The translations under genes were made by a program, and so were the position numbers. The notes below the pieces were generated by a model, which worked only from the letters and a program-made list of their open reading frames with translations, had not been told where the DNA came from and did not search any database. DNA of 45,805 nucleotides from Aequorivita antarctica (lineage in GTDB: Bacteria; Bacteroidota; Bacteroidia; Flavobacteriales; Flavobacteriaceae), in assembly GCF_007997155.1 (NCBI RefSeq), contig NZ_VORT01000018.1:1-45805 (forward strand), given 5' to 3'. Positions 6,983-15,318 of the stretch are shown here, one piece after another. Position 1 is the first letter of the stretch. Every line of letters starts with the position of its first letter.

Positions 6983-7678
6983 TTAGGTTTCTTTAATTAA
7001 GAAATTATATATGATAGAAACAATGTTATCTACCGGAGCAATTTCAATCGGGTGTTTTAAATTTTTAATTTCTAGAAATTGACCATTTTGCAACCAGTTT
7101 GATACATTTTTTGATTCAACTTGCGTGGACATTGTATCCAATTCGCCTAAGCATATAAGCGTTGGAGTATTTATTTTTTGAAAATCCTCTTCTTTGAAAA
7201 TTGGATTCTCCCCTAAATCCCGCATCATTTGCGCAGTTTTTAAAACTACATTTTTCCAATTTTCAGTTCCGTGCAGTTGCTTCAATCGCTCTGCAAATAC
7301 AGGGACTTTCATTTGAATGGTATCGGGGTTGAGCATTTTTACTTCCTTTTCTGCAAACGTTGGCGTCCAGTCAAATTTAGTTCCTAAGGTCATTATTTTC
7401 TCAACCAAATTAGGATGCTTCAAAGTTAGATTTAAAGCTACATAACCGCCCATACTATATCCAAAAATATCAACTTTTGAAATTTTCTTTTCCTTTAAAA
7501 AATCAACTACATTTTGAGTAAAGAGTTCTATTGAAAAATTAGTTTCGCTCTTTGATTTTCCATGGCCTTCAAAATTCATGATAATTACTTCCCGTTCAGA
7601 GGAAAGTCTTTCCTGCAAAGGAACTAATTGTTCCTTGCTTCCTAAAGCGCCATGAAGAAGTAAAATAGGGTTTTTCAC
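6983..7678 (-). CDS. Alpha/beta hydrolase
   Basis: A 231-residue alpha/beta-fold hydrolase of unknown substrate. The oxyanion region is LLLHGALGS (residues 6-14). The nucleophile elbow is GYSMGG with Ser75. The acid is probably Asp181 (LGELDTMS) and the base His209 (NLKHPIEI). There is no signal peptide, so it acts in the cytoplasm. It is the second gene of a four-gene leftward operon, 21 bp after the acetyltransferase. Related enzymes include esterases and C-C bond hydrolases; the sequence does not decide between them. Confidence 0.85.
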   Translation of the reverse strand: MKNPILLLHGALGSKEQLVPLQERLSSEREVIIMNFEGHGKSKSETNFSIELFTQNVVDFLKEKKISKVDIFGYSMGGYVALNLTLKHPNLVEKIMTLGTKFDWTPTFAEKEVKMLNPDTIQMKVPVFAERLKQLHGTENWKNVVLKTAQMMRDLGENPIFKEEDFQKINTPTLICLGELDTMSTQVESKNVSNWLQNGQFLEIKNLKHPIEIAPVDNIVSIIYNFLIKET

Positions 7679-7699
7679 TAGAATAGATTTTAAAGATAA

Positions 7700-8200
7700 T
7701 TAGTTTGAAAACAACAAAAGTTCTTCTCCATCTTCATATTTATAGGTTCCAGTTTCAGCAAGTCCCAGTTTTTTTAAAAGTTTAATAGATGCTAAATTAT
7801 CAGGTAATGTAATGCCTACTATTGTTTTTAGTTTCAATTTTTCAGAAGCGTAATTCATTACAGCTTGTGTAGATTCGTAAGCATAGCCTTGATTGGCAAA
7901 TTCAGACAAAAAAGCAAAACCCACATCGGGATACTCCAAATTGTTTCGTTTATATAAGCCCGAAGAACCAATGGGCTCACCCGTTTCTTTAATTGAAACA
8001 AGAAAGGGCCCAAACCCGTGTTTTTCATAACTGCTCAAATAGTTTTTCTGCATATAGGCTTCAGCATCTTCAATTGTTTTGATATTTCTGTCGCCTATGT
8101 TTTTGAGCCAGCCCTCGCTATTCATTAACTTATAAATAAAGGGAGCATCTCGTAATGTGTATTCCCTTAATTCCAGTCTTTGGGTTTCTATATTCTGCAT
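7700..8200 (-). CDS. GNAT-family N-acetyltransferase (RimJ/RimL type)
   Basis: A 166-residue acetyltransferase of the RimJ/RimL group, which moves the acetyl group of acetyl-CoA to an amine. It begins with the typical TQRLELREYTLRDAPFIYKL, has GSSGLYKRNNLEYPDVGFAF and the CoA-binding part FANQGYAYESTQAVMNYA, then LPDNLASIKLLKKLGL near the end. The acceptor could be a ribosomal protein or a small molecule. It is the first gene of the operon and lies just after the predicted promoter at 8220. Confidence 0.85.
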   Translation of the reverse strand: MQNIETQRLELREYTLRDAPFIYKLMNSEGWLKNIGDRNIKTIEDAEAYMQKNYLSSYEKHGFGPFLVSIKETGEPIGSSGLYKRNNLEYPDVGFAFLSEFANQGYAYESTQAVMNYASEKLKLKTIVGITLPDNLASIKLLKKLGLAETGTYKYEDGEELLLFSN

Positions 8201-8219
8201 TTTAAAAATTCTAAAGAAC

Positions 8220-8248
8220 CAAAGATAATTAATACACTTCTTTTGAAA
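8220..8248 (-). promoter_or_regulatory. Promoter of the acetyltransferase-hydrolase-deaminase operon
   Basis: Read leftward, a perfect -7 box TATCTTTG (8227-8220) is preceded, 17 bp upstream, by TTTC (8248-8245), one base from the TTTG consensus. The predicted start leaves a short leader before the ATG at 8200. It lies directly downstream of the terminator of the preceding lipoprotein gene, consistent with a new transcription unit. Confidence 0.5.
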
Positions 8249-8256
8249 CTGTTCAA

Positions 8257-8289
8257 AATAAAAAAACCTTCAACTTTTAGCTGAAGGTT
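8257..8289 (-). terminator. Terminator of the first duplicated lipoprotein gene
   Basis: AACCTTCA (8265-8272) pairs with TGAAGGTT (8282-8289). Read leftward the hairpin is followed by a T-run (the A-run 8257-8266). The same CCTTCAG/CTGAAGG hairpin recurs after the neighbouring paralogue and after glyA. Confidence 0.8.
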
Positions 8290-8314
8290 CAATCAATATT
8301 CCAACAAACTTATG

Positions 8315-9577
8315 CTAATCGAATTGTTTAGAAAATCCGTCGATAAAACCATTTACCGCTGGAATTTCGTAACGTTTTCCTTCTATTTCATATTTCAAAA
8401 TATCTTTATAGGAGTTTGTTAAACTGTAATAAAATAAAGCAGCCGACCCTAACGACAATGTTTCAAACCCCGATAAATCTTGATAGGTTTGCTGAATATT
8501 CATCCGCAAGTTTTCCTTTGAAAAAGAAATTTCGGGAGTAACTTCACCATAAATACTTTGTCCTAAAAATACCGTTTCATCAATATTTTCTGCTCTAAAT
8601 GTTACAGTATATACAGTTGCTTCTCCAGTTGTACTCATATTAAAATTCTGTGGAGACGGGTTATTAACTGTAAAGTCTAATGTGGGAGTATTTATTTCCT
8701 CTGGAATAGTGGTCGTGAGCATTTGTTTAGAATACCCTATATAATTAGTATAGTAATGGACGTTAAATATGTAATTATCAAAAATATTAGACGGTACAGA
8801 AGTTGAAAGCGATGTATTGCCTCCTGCAAAATTTCCATAAGCGATGGAATGATGAATATCATTTACATCATTATTTTTAAGTCCTTCTACTGAAAAGTAG
8901 GAAAAATTGTTTGATGGAATTTGCGTATTTACGATGTTCGTAATTTCGGGTAGCGTGGTATAATCAATATTAAAAACAGAACCTTCAGATATAGATTCTC
9001 CCCAGTAATACCTATCAAACTGATCATTTGGGCTTTTGAAAGAAGCATAAAAATCACTTGTTGGTGAAACTGCTAAATTTGAACTGAAATTAAAATAGCC
9101 GCCATTTTCTGGGCCGCCGCCTCCCTGCCAAGAAAGGCTAGATATAACCTCGAACGGATAGCCCGTATTGTCCAATTTTAGACTAATCTCTTCTTGCGAG
9201 TTTTCAATTGAAAGACTTGGGCCAATATTGTATGTTCCCGCTTCTATGTTTGTAAAAGTAACAAGCGAATATGATTTTATACCAAGATCGGTAATATTAT
9301 TATATACCATATAGCTCAAATCGTAATGCATGGAAGGATCTCCTGAAAAACTTAAGGTTGTAGATTGCCCAATTTTTAAATCATCACTATCTAATATTGT
9401 TCCATTTTCATCACTCAGGAAAGCACGCGTACTTACATTAAATCTACCAAAATTATGATTAGTGTCAATATTTAATATAACTGTAAAATCTTGCAATCCA
9501 GAATCTCTATCATCTGCATCTTTTGAACAGCTTGTTAATAATGCAGCAAAAACGATAAATAAGAATATTTTTTTCAT
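8315..9577 (-). CDS. Lipoprotein of unknown function, paralogue 1
   Basis: A 420-residue lipoprotein with signal peptide MKKIFLFIVFAALLTSC and Cys17 as the lipidation site, followed by the acidic KDADDRDS stretch. The rest is beta-rich and low in charge. Its family is not recognised. It aligns with the next gene upstream over its full length: shared blocks include AFLSDENGTILDS, SPTSDFY, FKSPND, NFAGGN and a final SKQFD. It could be a surface-exposed beta-sandwich protein, but no catalytic or binding motif is visible. It has its own promoter-like sequence at 9613 and its own terminator at 8257. Confidence 0.75.
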   Translation of the reverse strand: MKKIFLFIVFAALLTSCSKDADDRDSGLQDFTVILNIDTNHNFGRFNVSTRAFLSDENGTILDSDDLKIGQSTTLSFSGDPSMHYDLSYMVYNNITDLGIKSYSLVTFTNIEAGTYNIGPSLSIENSQEEISLKLDNTGYPFEVISSLSWQGGGGPENGGYFNFSSNLAVSPTSDFYASFKSPNDQFDRYYWGESISEGSVFNIDYTTLPEITNIVNTQIPSNNFSYFSVEGLKNNDVNDIHHSIAYGNFAGGNTSLSTSVPSNIFDNYIFNVHYYTNYIGYSKQMLTTTIPEEINTPTLDFTVNNPSPQNFNMSTTGEATVYTVTFRAENIDETVFLGQSIYGEVTPEISFSKENLRMNIQQTYQDLSGFETLSLGSAALFYYSLTNSYKDILKYEIEGKRYEIPAVNGFIDGFSKQFD

Positions 9578-9612
9578 AATAAAAATGTTTTATAAGTGAG
9601 GTACTATAATCT

Positions 9613-9641
9613 ATAGTCTAAAAAATATAAAAAGGTTGCGT
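9613..9641 (-). promoter_or_regulatory. Shared promoter-like element, copy 1
   Basis: Read leftward: ACGCAACC, then 15 bases rich in T, then GACTAT, about 40 bp before the ATG. The paralogous gene has the same two blocks at the same spacing (11008-11036), while the bases between them differ. A GCAAC -35 block and a GACTAT-like -10 block resemble promoters read by ECF sigma factors of Bacteroidota rather than the usual TTTG/TAnnTTTG form. The sigma-factor assignment is inference. Confidence 0.45.
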
Positions 9642-9649
9642 GGAAAAAC

Positions 9650-9676
9650 AAAAAACCTTCAGCGGTGAACTGAAGG
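9650..9676 (-). terminator. Terminator of the second duplicated lipoprotein gene
   Basis: CCTTCAG (9656-9662) pairs with CTGAAGG (9670-9676); read leftward it is followed by a T-run. It sits directly upstream of the promoter-like element of the next gene, so the two paralogues are separate units. Confidence 0.8.
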
Positions 9677-9703
9677 ATTCTGCAAAAAATTAAACAAATT
9701 GTT

Positions 9704-10966
9704 TTAATCGAATTGTTTAGAAATTATATCAAGAAAACCATTAATCTCTGAAATTTTATATTGTTTTCTCGCTATGTAATAATTTAAAACCTCTTCATAA
9801 GAGTTTAATAGACTGTTATAAGTTAAAGAAACGGAACCTAACGGCAAAGTTTCAAATCCTACTATATCTGGATAACTTTGCTGAATATTTTTTCGCAAAT
9901 TTTCTTTTGAAAAGGAAACCTCTGGAGCGACTTTACCATAAATACTGTGAGAGACAAGCACTGATTCATCAGTATTTCCTCCTCTATATGTTACACCATA
10001 TATAGTTGCTTCTCCGGTTATACTCATATTAAAATTCTGAGCAGATGGATTATTAACTGTAAAGTCTAACACAGGAGTATTGATTAACTCTGGAATAGTA
10101 GTAGTGAGCAATTGTTTAGAATAGCCTGTATTACCATTACTGAAATAAACATTAAATAAGTAAGTATCAAAAACATTTGATGGTGCGGAAGTTGAAAGCG
10201 AAGAGTTACCGCCTGCAAAATTTCCCAAAGCGATGGTATGATGGATATTATTGACATCATCATTTTTTAACCCTGCTACTGAAAAATAGGAATAATCATT
10301 TGATGGAATTTGGGTATTCACAACATTTTGGATTTCTGGCAAGGTGTTATAATCAATATTAAAAACAGAGCCTTCAGCTACATCTTCCAACCATAGGTAG
10401 CGGTTTAATGGATCATTTGGGCTTTTGAACGCCATATAGAAATCACTTGTGGGCGAACCCTCCAAATTTGCCTGCCAATTATAATATCCTCCATTTTCAG
10501 GACCGAATGTTCCACGACCAGCTGGTGAAACAACAACCTCGCAGGGGTAACCAGTGTTAGTAAGGTAGATATAAATTTCATCATCGGTATTTTCAAGTAC
10601 AGGACTTGGGCCAAGATTGTATGTTCCCTGCTCTATATTTGTATAGGTAACCAGCGAATATGTTTCAAAATTAAGAGGAATAACATTATCATAACGCATA
10701 TAGCTCAAATCATAATACATGGAAGGGTTTCCAGAAAAACTTAAAGTTGTTGTTTCTCCCATAATTAATTCACCACTGTCCAAAATTGTTCCATTTTCAT
10801 CACTCAAGAAGGCGTGTGTGCCTATATGATATTGACTGAAACGATAATTAGGATCAACGTTTAAGATAACCGTAAAGTCCTGCAGTTCAGAAGGCGTATC
10901 ATCTGCATCCTTTGAACAGCTAAAGAATAATGTAGTAATAACAAAAAGCAAGAATATTTTTTTCAT
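9704..10966 (-). CDS. Lipoprotein of unknown function, paralogue 2
   Basis: A 420-residue paralogue of the gene at 8315. The ATG at 10966 was chosen because it gives a clean lipoprotein signal (MKKIFLLFVITTLFFSC, Cys17) like that of the paralogue; an upstream TTG/ATG extension of nine codons crosses the leader. Shared blocks are SKDADD, LQDFTVILN, AFLSDENGTILDSG, TTLSFSGNPSMYYDLSYM, NTGYPCEV and SFSKENLR. Length is the same to within a residue, so this is a full-gene tandem duplication that includes regulatory ends. The function is unknown; the protein is probably in the outer envelope. Confidence 0.75.
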   Translation of the reverse strand: MKKIFLLFVITTLFFSCSKDADDTPSELQDFTVILNVDPNYRFSQYHIGTHAFLSDENGTILDSGELIMGETTTLSFSGNPSMYYDLSYMRYDNVIPLNFETYSLVTYTNIEQGTYNLGPSPVLENTDDEIYIYLTNTGYPCEVVVSPAGRGTFGPENGGYYNWQANLEGSPTSDFYMAFKSPNDPLNRYLWLEDVAEGSVFNIDYNTLPEIQNVVNTQIPSNDYSYFSVAGLKNDDVNNIHHTIALGNFAGGNSSLSTSAPSNVFDTYLFNVYFSNGNTGYSKQLLTTTIPELINTPVLDFTVNNPSAQNFNMSITGEATIYGVTYRGGNTDESVLVSHSIYGKVAPEVSFSKENLRKNIQQSYPDIVGFETLPLGSVSLTYNSLLNSYEEVLNYYIARKQYKISEINGFLDIISKQFD

Positions 10967-11007
10967 AATAACGGTTTTAAAAGAAGTTAACATTTACGCT
11001 ATACTCA

Positions 11008-11036
11008 ATAGTCTGAAAACTTTGAAAAAGTTGCGT
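11008..11036 (-). promoter_or_regulatory. Shared promoter-like element, copy 2
   Basis: Read leftward: ACGCAACT, 15 bases, GACTAT, about 42 bp before the ATG at 10966. Block sequence and spacing match copy 1 at 9613-9641 although the spacer has diverged, which suggests selection on the two blocks. Confidence 0.45.
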
Positions 11037-11044
11037 TGAAAAAT

Positions 11045-11077
11045 AAAAAAACCTTCAGTGTACAGGCTGAAGGTTTT
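11045..11077 (-). terminator. Terminator of glyA
   Basis: CCTTCAG (11052-11058) pairs with CTGAAGG (11067-11073), extended by flanking A and T runs. Read leftward it ends glyA transcription 24 bp after the stop codon. It is the third copy of the CCTTCAG-type hairpin in this stretch. Confidence 0.8.
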
Positions 11078-11100
11078 AAATATTTGAAATACTATTTTTT

Positions 11101-12375
11101 CTAATTTTTAAATAACGGCAACCCAGACATCATTTCGTTTACTTTTTCAGCAATGCTTTCTAGTTTTGCTTCATCTTCACGGTTCATAATTACCTCATCA
11201 ATTAAATCGACGATCTTTCCCATATCTTTTTCAACCAAACCACGGGTAGTAACAGCCGCAGTCCCAATACGGATTCCACTGGTAACGAAAGGCGATTTGT
11301 CGTCAAAAGGAACCATATTTTTGTTTACAGTTATATCAGCTTTGCCTAATGCTTCTTCAGCTTCTTTTCCTGAAATGTTTTTATTGCGAAGATCAATTAA
11401 CATCATATGATTATCGGTTCCACCAGAAATAATATCGTAGCCTTTTTCTACAAACTTCTGAGCCATTACTGATGCATTTTTCTTTACTTGTACCATATAA
11501 TGAAGGAAATCGTCCGTCAAAGCTTCTCCAAAAGCTATTGCTTTTGCGGCAATAATGTGTTCTAAAGGACCACCTTGGTTTCCGGGAAAAATAGCACTGT
11601 CCAAAAGGCTGCTCATTTTCTTAAGGTTTCCATTCTTCAATTTTTGACCGAAAGGATTGTCAAAATCTTTTCCCATCAAAATCATTCCGCCACGAGGCCC
11701 GCGAAGGGTTTTGTGTGTTGTAGTGGTAACAACGTGGCAGTGCGGCAAGGGGTCACCCATAATTCCTTTGGCAATCAAGCCGGCTGGGTGTGCAATATCT
11801 GCAAAAAGTAGCGCGCCAACTTTATCGGCAATTTCACGGAAACGCTTATAATCTATCTCTCGAGAATATGCTGAAGCGCCGGCAATAATCATTTTCGGTT
11901 TTTCCTTGATGGCTATTTCTTCTACTTTATCATAATCAATACGTCCGGTTTCCTTGTCCACTCCATAAAAAACAGGATTGTAAAGTCTTCCAGAAAAATT
12001 TACTGGCGAGCCATGGGTTAAATGTCCACCATGAGAAAGGTCAAACCCTAAATATGTATCACCTGGATTTAAACAAGCTGCAAACACCGCAGTGTTTGCT
12101 TGCGAACCACTATGGGGCTGTACGTTTGCATATTCTGCTCCGAACAGAGCTTTTGCGCGGTCAATGGCTATTTGTTCTACTTCATCCACCACTTCGCAAC
12201 CACCGTAATAGCGTTTGCCAGGATAGCCTTCGGCGTATTTATTTGTTAAAACGGAACCTGCGGCTTCCATCACTTGGTCGCTTACAAAATTTTCTGAAGC
12301 AATAAGCTCCAGACCGTTAAGTTGGCGTTGTTTTTCGGCCTCTATTAGTTCAAAAATTTGTTCGTCTCGTTGCAT
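11101..12375 (-). CDS. glyA: Serine hydroxymethyltransferase
   Basis: A 424-residue pyridoxal-phosphate enzyme that converts serine and tetrahydrofolate to glycine and methylene-tetrahydrofolate, the main source of one-carbon units. Diagnostic stretches are [45 protein letters not shown] (Asp193 and His196 near the cofactor) and [14 protein letters not shown] with the PLP lysine at Lys222. Length is normal for the family. The protein is cytoplasmic. It is a single gene with its own terminator; the roughly 280 bp upstream is shared with the divergent fumarylacetoacetase gene and holds no recognisable riboswitch. Confidence 0.97.
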   Translation of the reverse strand: MQRDEQIFELIEAEKQRQLNGLELIASENFVSDQVMEAAGSVLTNKYAEGYPGKRYYGGCEVVDEVEQIAIDRAKALFGAEYANVQPHSGSQANTAVFAACLNPGDTYLGFDLSHGGHLTHGSPVNFSGRLYNPVFYGVDKETGRIDYDKVEEIAIKEKPKMIIAGASAYSREIDYKRFREIADKVGALLFADIAHPAGLIAKGIMGDPLPHCHVVTTTTHKTLRGPRGGMILMGKDFDNPFGQKLKNGNLKKMSSLLDSAIFPGNQGGPLEHIIAAKAIAFGEALTDDFLHYMVQVKKNASVMAQKFVEKGYDIISGGTDNHMMLIDLRNKNISGKEAEEALGKADITVNKNMVPFDDKSPFVTSGIRIGTAAVTTRGLVEKDMGKIVDLIDEVIMNREDEAKLESIAEKVNEMMSGLPLFKN

Positions 12376-12658
12376 AGTAAAATTTTATTGTTTGGAAATT
12401 GGTATTTAGAGTTCAATTTTTTTTAATTATAGACTTTGGAAATGTTAGTCCGAAGCCATAAACTCCTTCAAAAGTTAATTAAAACCAAAAATAACAAATC
12501 CATTCGGTAACTATCATGAAATATATATATTTGATGAAGAATTTTACTAACAAAACACAGCTTGTAACCAAAAAACAAAAGTGAATTAATTCTTTGATTT
12601 TTAATCTTTTGAATTTTTTTTACTTAGTTTTATTTACAACTACAAAAGAATATTAAAA

Positions 12659-13939
12659 ATGCCCATAACCGCAAACGACCCCACACGCAAAACCTGGCTA
12701 GATACCAAACCAGATACAGATTTTCCAATACAAAACATACCATTCGGCGTGTTTTTAACGCGCGATGATATTATAACTATCGGAACCCGTATTGGTGATT
12801 ACGTCATAGATCTTGGTGGCCTGCATCAATTGGGTTATTTTAAAGGAATTGAATTAACAGATGATATATTTCTTCAAGATACTTTGAACGATTTTATAAG
12901 TGATGGAAGAAAAACATGGCGACTCGTAAGAAACCGAATCGCAGATATTTTCGATAAAGAAAACCCTAAACTTCGCGATAATAAAGATCATAGACAGCAC
13001 ATCCTTTTCACGTTGGATGAAGTGGAAATGCAACTTCCTGTACAAGTGGGCGATTATACAGATTTTTATTCCAGTAAGGAACACGCCACGAATGTGGGAA
13101 CCATGTTCCGTGGAAAGGAAAACGCTTTGATGCCCAACTGGCTTCACATTCCAGTGGGTTACCACGGAAGAAGTTCTTCTATTATCCCAAGCGGAATCAA
13201 TGCGAGAAGACCTTGGGGACAAACCATGCCTGACGGCGCAACGGAGCCCGTTTTTGGCCCTTCAAAATTGGTAGATTTTGAGCTTGAAATGGCATTTATC
13301 ACTACGGATGCAAACGTTTTAGGCGAACCCATACCTGTAAACGAAGCTGATGATTATATTTTCGGATTGGTACTTTTCAACGATTGGAGCGCCCGTGATA
13401 TTCAGAAGTGGGAATATGTGCCGCTGGGCCCCTTCTTGGCTAAAAACTTTGCTTCTTCCATTTCACCGTGGATTGTTACCTTGGATGCTTTGCAACCCTT
13501 TAAAGTAGAAGGTCCAAAACCCGAAATGGAGCAACTGCCCTATCTTCAGTATAAAGGAAAGAAAAGCTACGATATAAATCTTGAAGTATACATTACTCCA
13601 GAAAATGGAACCGAAACAAAAGTTTCTTCTTCAAACTTTAAATACATGTATTGGAATATGAGCCAACAATTGGCGCATCATACTATCAATGGCTGTAATG
13701 TAAACAGTGGCGATATGATGGGAAGTGGAACCATTTCAGGCCCAACACCAGATTCTTACGGATCTATGCTAGAACTTACTTGGCGTGGCGAAAAACCGAT
13801 AAAACTTTCGGATGGATCTGAGCGTAAATTCATAAACGACAACGATACTGTTATTTTGAAAGGTTTTTGTAAAAACGATAATGTGCGAATTGGTTTCGGC
13901 GAATGCCGCACTAAATTGCTACCGGCAATAAAACAATAA
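12659..13939 (+). CDS. fahA: Fumarylacetoacetase
   Basis: A 426-residue enzyme for the last step of tyrosine breakdown: fumarylacetoacetate to fumarate and acetoacetate. The N-terminal SH3-like part starts with NIPFGVFLTRD...IGDYVIDL. The catalytic part has YTDFYSSKEHATNVG (metal-binding Asp and active-site His), PVGYHGRSSSIIPSG, DFELEMAF, LFNDWSARDIQKWEYVPLGP and SGTISGP. The length matches the family. A weak promoter is visible: TTTG at 12608-12611, 19 bp, TATTTACA at 12631-12638. No other tyrosine-pathway genes are adjacent. The gene is followed by a heptamer repeat array. Confidence 0.95.
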   Translation: MPITANDPTRKTWLDTKPDTDFPIQNIPFGVFLTRDDIITIGTRIGDYVIDLGGLHQLGYFKGIELTDDIFLQDTLNDFISDGRKTWRLVRNRIADIFDKENPKLRDNKDHRQHILFTLDEVEMQLPVQVGDYTDFYSSKEHATNVGTMFRGKENALMPNWLHIPVGYHGRSSSIIPSGINARRPWGQTMPDGATEPVFGPSKLVDFELEMAFITTDANVLGEPIPVNEADDYIFGLVLFNDWSARDIQKWEYVPLGPFLAKNFASSISPWIVTLDALQPFKVEGPKPEMEQLPYLQYKGKKSYDINLEVYITPENGTETKVSSSNFKYMYWNMSQQLAHHTINGCNVNSGDMMGSGTISGPTPDSYGSMLELTWRGEKPIKLSDGSERKFINDNDTVILKGFCKNDNVRIGFGECRTKLLPAIKQ

Positions 13940-13942
13940 GTA

Positions 13943-13995
13943 GCGATAAGCGATAAGCGATAAGCGATAAGCGATAAGCGATAAGCGATAAGCGA
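13943..13995. repeat. Heptanucleotide tandem repeat GCGATAA, 7.5 copies
   Basis: Seven perfect GCGATAA units plus GCGA begin 4 bp after the fumarylacetoacetase stop codon. Perfect repetition of a short unit is expected to change copy number by polymerase slippage. The repeat is outside coding sequence, so copy changes would alter only the mRNA tail. It is not a CRISPR array: the units are contiguous with no spacers. Confidence 0.9.
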
Positions 13996-14006
13996 ATTTC
14001 TAAATT

Positions 14007-14063
14007 ACCACGAATACACGAATTATTATAAAAAAATATTTTTGTGTTCGTGGTTTATTTTTT
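14007..14063 (+). terminator. Long hairpin with T-run, possible repeat-derived terminator
   Basis: ACCACGAA (14007-14014) pairs with TTCGTGGT (14047-14054), and ACAC (14016-14019) with GTGT, around an AT-rich loop; TTATTTTTT follows. It lies between the heptamer repeats and the next gene and would end fumarylacetoacetase transcription. The ACCACGAATACACGAA arm resembles an interspersed palindrome seen in unrelated genomes, so it may be a mobile repeat that acts as a terminator. Confidence 0.6.
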
Positions 14064-14133
14064 CCCTTTAACTATTTCAACAAAAATTGGCACTACTATT
14101 GTAATTTAGCATTCATAACCAAAACCATTCTTT

Positions 14134-15315
14134 ATGAAGGCTTTTTACATACTACTATTTGCGGCTCTTTTCAGCATTTCTTGCAATAGCGTGAAGCGCT
14201 CTCAAAAGTTCATTGCCCAAGGTGATTATAATCAAGCAATTGAGCTTGCCACCAAAAAACTTCAAAAAGATAAAGGCGCAAAAGAATACGATCCGCATAT
14301 TAGAGTATTGGAAGAAGCATTCTTAAAGGCCAAAGACGAAGATACCCGCCACATCGCTTTTCTGAAAAAAGAAAACAGTCCAGCCGGCGCCAAAGAAATT
14401 TACTATACTTACCTCGATCTGCAGGCACGACAAGATTTAATTCGTCCCTTGCTTCCGCTTTACAGCAATGAAATGGGCAGAAAAGCAAACTTCGTGTTTT
14501 CAGATTATTCCAGTGATTTGGTCGCTTCAAAAGACGCTTATGTAAAGTCATTGTATCAAGAGGCTCTCGTTTATATGCAGCGCAACACCAAGAAGGATTT
14601 CAGAAGCGCTTTCAATGTATTGTGTGAATTAGATGAAGTGCAGCCAAATTATCGCGATGTATCTCAACTTAGGGAAGATGCACATTTCCGAGGAACCGAT
14701 TTTGTTTTTGTTACCTTGAACAATCACACAGGACAGTTCATACCATACCGACTTGAGCAGGATTTGTTGAATTTCAACACCTATGGTTTGGATGATTTCT
14801 GGACGGAGTATCACGGACAACGGGAGAATGGAATTAATTATGATTTGGGAATTGATTTAAATTTTCAAACCATTCAAATTTCACCAGAACGTGTTTCAGA
14901 TAGACAATATACAAGAACTCAACGCGTAAAAGACGGTTATGATTACAGGCGCGATCGTGCCGGAAATATTGTACGCGACAGCCTTGGCAACCCAATTAAA
15001 ATTGACAGATTTATTGATGTTTCGGCAGTTATTACCATTACTACCCAACAAAAAAGTGTGTTCGTAGGCGGCACCGTGGTTTATAAAGATTTGAACAAAA
15101 GAAGGCAACTAAACAGTTTTCCACTTTCTTCGGAATTTATTTTTGAAAATAGCTTTGCAAAATATCGCGGCGATGAGCGCGCGCTAACTGCTGAAGACCG
15201 AAGACTTTTGAGTAATTATTTTTTACCATTCCCAAACAACGAACAAATGGTTTTTGACGCTGGGCAGGATATTAAAGAAAGGTTTAAAGAAATCTTGCGG
15301 GATAATTCCTTCTAA
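14134..15315 (+). CDS. Lipoprotein with TPR-like N-terminus, unknown function
   Basis: A 393-residue lipoprotein: MKAFYILLFAALFSISC, lipidated at Cys17. The helical N-terminal part (about 20-190) contains TPR-like repeats (FIAQGDYNQAIELATKKLQ; FRSAFNVLCELDEVQPN). The C-terminal part (about 190-393) is beta-rich, with RFIDVSAVITITTQQKSVFV and a conserved-looking end FLPFPNNEQMVFDAGQDIK. The family is not recognised. TPR lipoproteins of this layout usually serve in envelope complexes. The gene faces ytxJ tail to tail with 3 bp between the stop codons. Confidence 0.75.
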   Translation: MKAFYILLFAALFSISCNSVKRSQKFIAQGDYNQAIELATKKLQKDKGAKEYDPHIRVLEEAFLKAKDEDTRHIAFLKKENSPAGAKEIYYTYLDLQARQDLIRPLLPLYSNEMGRKANFVFSDYSSDLVASKDAYVKSLYQEALVYMQRNTKKDFRSAFNVLCELDEVQPNYRDVSQLREDAHFRGTDFVFVTLNNHTGQFIPYRLEQDLLNFNTYGLDDFWTEYHGQRENGINYDLGIDLNFQTIQISPERVSDRQYTRTQRVKDGYDYRRDRAGNIVRDSLGNPIKIDRFIDVSAVITITTQQKSVFVGGTVVYKDLNKRRQLNSFPLSSEFIFENSFAKYRGDERALTAEDRRLLSNYFLPFPNNEQMVFDAGQDIKERFKEILRDNSF

Positions 15316-15318
15316 ATT

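Noticed and set aside
10967-10993. Nine-codon upstream extension of lipoprotein paralogue 2
   Set aside because: It would put residues before a clean lipoprotein signal peptide, and the paralogue lacks it.
12376-12658. Riboswitch or leader RNA between glyA and the fumarylacetoacetase gene
   Set aside because: The interval is AT-rich without a stable stem set or a known riboswitch core; only a weak promoter for the rightward gene was seen.
13943-13995. CRISPR-like array
   Set aside because: Units are 7 bp and contiguous, with no spacers, and no cas genes are present.
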